Below are positions 61,816 to 64,000 of a DNA stretch of 64,000 bases, in pieces; the first letter of the stretch is position 1, and each line of letters begins with the position of its first letter. The DNA is from Streptomyces sp. S4.7. GTDB lineage: Bacteria > Actinomycetota > Actinomycetes > Streptomycetales > Streptomycetaceae. A model generated the notes under the pieces. The model had not been told where the DNA came from. It was given only the letters and a program-made list of their open reading frames with translations, and searched no databases. Location: positions 5,766,001-5,830,000 of the forward strand of contig NZ_CP048397.1 of the NCBI RefSeq assembly GCF_010384365.1, written 5' to 3'. A program made the translations under genes and the position numbers.

Positions 61816-63030
61816 ATGCCGATCGGCGCGGTGACCGTGTGGCCGAGCAGGGAGGCGCTGACCCGCGTGGGGGTGCCGCGCGTCAGGACGGCGCTGGACT
61901 GCCTGCTGGTCGGTGGGCTGGTCGGCTGGCTGTTCGCGACCGCGTACACCGCGGACGTCTTCCACGGCTGGCGGGCGGTGCTGCCCGTGCTGGGCATGCT
62001 GTGCTTCGGGACGGCCGTGGTGTTCCTGCACCGGTGGACCGTGCGGAGGCGGCTTGTTCCCTCGCTGGGGCTGTTCCTCGTGATCGCGCTCCTGGGGACC
62101 GGCGCGAGCGCGGCGGGGGCCGAGGGCACGGCCGCGCTGCTCTGGATCCTGGGCGGCGCCCTCGCGGTGGAGAGACTGCCGCTCGCACCGGCCGTGGGCG
62201 TCTGGGCGGTGCTCTCCGCGGCCCTCGCGCTGGCGAACACCGAGGCGTTGACGGAGGTGGCGATCACGATGGGCGCCGTCCTGCTCGGCGGCTACACGCT
62301 GCGGCTCGACGCGCAGGCGCGCGGGGCCGGGTTCCGGCTGCTGGCGCAGGAGCGCGCCGCGCGGGCGGCCGAGGCCGAGTCGGCCGCGCTGGCCGAGCGG
62401 GCCAGGATCGCCCGCGAGATCCACGACGTGCTGGCCCACAGCCTCTCCGCGCAGCTCGTGCACCTGGAGGCGGCGCGCCTCCAGATCGAGGGCGGATACG
62501 ACCGTGAGCAGGTGCTGCGGCGCGTGGTGGAGGCGCGGAGCATGGCCCGGCAGGGGCTGGCGGAGACGCGCCAGGCGCTCTCCGCCCTCCGCGGCCAGCT
62601 GGTCCCCGTCGAGGACTATCTGCGGGAGCTGGCGGTCGACGGGGTGCGGACCGAGGTCGTGGGGGAGCCGCGGCTGCTGCCCACCGATGCCTCGCAGGCG
62701 GTGCGGCGCGTCGCCCAGGAGGCGCTGACGAACGCGCGCAAGCACGCTCCGGGGGCGGGCGTGACGATGCGGCTGGAGTACGCGCGGTACGCGGTGACCC
62801 TGGAGGTACGCGACGAGGGCGCGTCCGCGCCGGGCAGCGAACTCGCCGCCTCCGGCTCCGGGTACGGTCTCCTGGGGATGCGGGAGCGCGCCGAACTGCT
62901 GGGCGGCACTCTGGAGGCCGGACCCGCGGCCTCTCTTGAAGGCGGCGCCGGCGGAGCCCCGTACGGCTCCGGACCGCCGGACGGGTCCGAGGGGAAGGGC
63001 TTCACCGTGCGTCTGCGAGTGCCCGTATGA
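61816..63030 (+). CDS. NarL/DesK-type sensor histidine kinase (404 aa)
   Basis: Membrane histidine kinase. About five hydrophobic segments span residues 28-165 with no large sensor domain. The HisKA_3 box ERARIAREIHDVLAHSLSAQ has the phosphorylated His203. The ATPase region includes ALTNARKHAP and EVRDEGASAP. An odd Gly-rich insertion (SLEGGAGGAPYGSGPPDGSE) sits near the end. ATG 61816 and the ATGA overlap with the response regulator mean a single translational unit. Confidence 0.88.
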   Translation: MPIGAVTVWPSREALTRVGVPRVRTALDCLLVGGLVGWLFATAYTADVFHGWRAVLPVLGMLCFGTAVVFLHRWTVRRRLVPSLGLFLVIALLGTGASAAGAEGTAALLWILGGALAVERLPLAPAVGVWAVLSAALALANTEALTEVAITMGAVLLGGYTLRLDAQARGAGFRLLAQERAARAAEAESAALAERARIAREIHDVLAHSLSAQLVHLEAARLQIEGGYDREQVLRRVVEARSMARQGLAETRQALSALRGQLVPVEDYLRELAVDGVRTEVVGEPRLLPTDASQAVRRVAQEALTNARKHAPGAGVTMRLEYARYAVTLEVRDEGASAPGSELAASGSGYGLLGMRERAELLGGTLEAGPAASLEGGAGGAPYGSGPPDGSEGKGFTVRLRVPV

Positions 63031-63695
63031 CGGCCCGGGTGATCGTGGCCGACGACCAGGCGGTGGTGCGCGAGGGCATCGTCATGCTGCTCGGGCTGCT
63101 GCCCGGCATCGAGGTCGTCGGCGCCGCGAAGGACGGCGAGGAGGCGGTGGCCCTCGTCGGTGAACTCGCCCCCGACGTCGTGCTGATGGACCTCCGTATG
63201 CCGCGCTGCGACGGGGTCGAGGCGACCCGCCGGATCCGCGAGCGGCATCCGGCGACCCAGGTCGTGGTGCTCACCACCTACGCCGACGACGACTCGCTGT
63301 TCCCCGCCCTGCGGGCGGGCGCGCGCGGCTATCTGACCAAGGACGCGGGCGGCGACGAGATCGTCCGGGCGGTCCAGGACGTCATGGCCGGGGACGCGGG
63401 GCTCGCCCCCGCCGTGCAGCGGCGGCTGCTGGAGCGGGTCAGCGCGGTCGCCCCCGTACCGGCGCGCGAGTCGCCGCCCGACGGGCTCACCGCCCGTGAG
63501 ACCGAGGTGCTGTCCCTGGTCGCAGAGGGGTTCTCCAACAAGGAGATCGCCGGGCGCCTGCACATCGGAGCGGCCACGGTGAAGACCCACATCAACAACA
63601 TCTTCGCCAAGGCCGGGGTGCGCGACCGGGCGCAGGCGGTGCGCTACGCCTATCAGCACGGACTCATCCGGTCACCCGGGACAAACGTCACCTGA
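63027..63695 (+). CDS. LuxR/NarL-type response regulator (222 aa)
   Basis: Partner of the kinase upstream. The receiver domain has the acidic pair ADD (8-10), phosphoacceptor Asp55 in VVLMDLRMPRCDG and Lys in YLTKDAG. The C-terminal GerE helix-turn-helix is LTARETEVLSLVAEGFSNKE and then TVKTHINNIF. The start ATG overlaps the kinase stop (ATGA). The regulon is unknown; no repeated operator was found nearby. Confidence 0.9.
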   Translation: MTARVIVADDQAVVREGIVMLLGLLPGIEVVGAAKDGEEAVALVGELAPDVVLMDLRMPRCDGVEATRRIRERHPATQVVVLTTYADDDSLFPALRAGARGYLTKDAGGDEIVRAVQDVMAGDAGLAPAVQRRLLERVSAVAPVPARESPPDGLTARETEVLSLVAEGFSNKEIAGRLHIGAATVKTHINNIFAKAGVRDRAQAVRYAYQHGLIRSPGTNVT

Positions 63696-63791
63696 TGGGG
63701 TGAAGCCCAGGGGAGAAGAGTCCGGGATCTTCCCATTCCGCCCATCCTTGGGGCGCGGCCGAAAGGGTCGGCTGACAAGGAGAGTTGACCG

Positions 63792-64000
63792 GTGGAGAAG
63801 CAGGAAGGGCGCGGCGCCGCGACCGTGCGGACCGACGACCCCTGGTACGACGCGCTGGCCTCCGGCTGGGGCGAACTGGACGGTACGGGGGCGCCGACGA
63901 CGCCTGTCGCGCCCGCGACCACGCCCGCCACAGCCACAGCGACAGCCACGGTTCATGCCGGCGGCGGAGCAGGTGAGCCCGGCGAGGCGGCGGAGCACGG
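63792..64000 (+). CDS. Partial CDS leaving the right edge
   Basis: GTG 63792 is preceded by AAGGAG. The reading frame stays open to the end of the window, giving MEKQEGRGAATVRTDDPWYD and then a Thr/Ala-Pro-rich stretch with TATATATV. No domain can be named from 69 residues. It follows the response regulator after 96 bp. Confidence 0.6.
   Translation, partial: MEKQEGRGAATVRTDDPWYDALASGWGELDGTGAPTTPVAPATTPATATATATVHAGGGAGEPGEAAEH

Overview
The window is chromosomal DNA of a Streptomyces or very close relative. It is GC-rich with many GTG starts, dense short operons and long hairpin terminators. It also carries whiH, hrdB with a Lys/Ala-rich N-terminus, nrdR-nrdJ, rshA and the glutamate operon gluABCD with gluR-gluK. 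From memory, the gene order is the conserved core block that in S. coelicolor runs roughly from SCO5773 to SCO5830. No rRNA, tRNA, CRISPR array, phage or insertion sequence was seen. The content is core genome with a few strain-level changes rather than an accessory island.

Layout. 1-2 kb: a gene cut by the left edge and an FAD monooxygenase. 2.1-9.0 kb: glutamate uptake (gluABCD), its two-component system (gluR-gluK) and an orphan TAXI-type binding protein. 9.4-21.7 kb: cupin, miaB, a LigB-like protein, an antitoxin-like protein, a small gene interrupted by an early TGA, miaA, a membrane protein, dapF, rshA, an M1 peptidase and hflX. 21.7-24.3 kb: two tandem paralogous lipoprotein serine peptidases. 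24.6-29.5 kb: an NRPS-independent siderophore (NIS) operon with two IucA/IucC synthetases around a GNAT acyltransferase. 29.6-36.7 kb: dinG-like helicase, lexA, nrdR and nrdJ. 36.8-43 kb: TerD, DUF1152, YdbC-like, histidine phosphatase, ADP-ribosylglycohydrolase and DUF4173. 43-45.4 kb: an MFS exporter and its divergent TetR regulator with two operators. 45.5-52 kb: rnhB, two uncharacterised proteins, a RecQ-phosphoribosyltransferase fusion and a DUF4192 protein. 52-59 kb: Nudix-winged-helix protein, ABC fusion, whiH, hrdB, a secreted trypsin-like protease and a zinc-ribbon protein. 59.5-64 kb: parE, a second two-component system and a gene cut by the right edge.

How the genes fit together. 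Three themes recur. The first is genome maintenance and dNTP supply: DinG-like helicase, LexA, NrdR/NrdJ, RNase HII, RecQ-PRT and ParE. The second is tRNA modification and stress signalling: MiaB, MiaA, RshA and HflX, with a textbook SigR-type promoter before hflX. The third is growth and development: HrdB and WhiH. Several control sites can be read directly: a LexA box over the lexA promoter, two NrdR boxes 31 bp apart before nrdR, two palindromic TetR operators, and a perfect 24-bp palindrome before recQ made of two inverted DnaA boxes.

The most interesting items for follow-up are the in-frame TGA at codon 6 of an otherwise intact small gene beside miaA, the DnaA-box palindrome between recQ and the DUF4192 gene, the RecQ-PRT fusion, the NIS operon that lacks its usual precursor genes, and the LigB-like gene lodged between miaB and miaA. 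Family assignments come from motif reading and memory; no database search was run.
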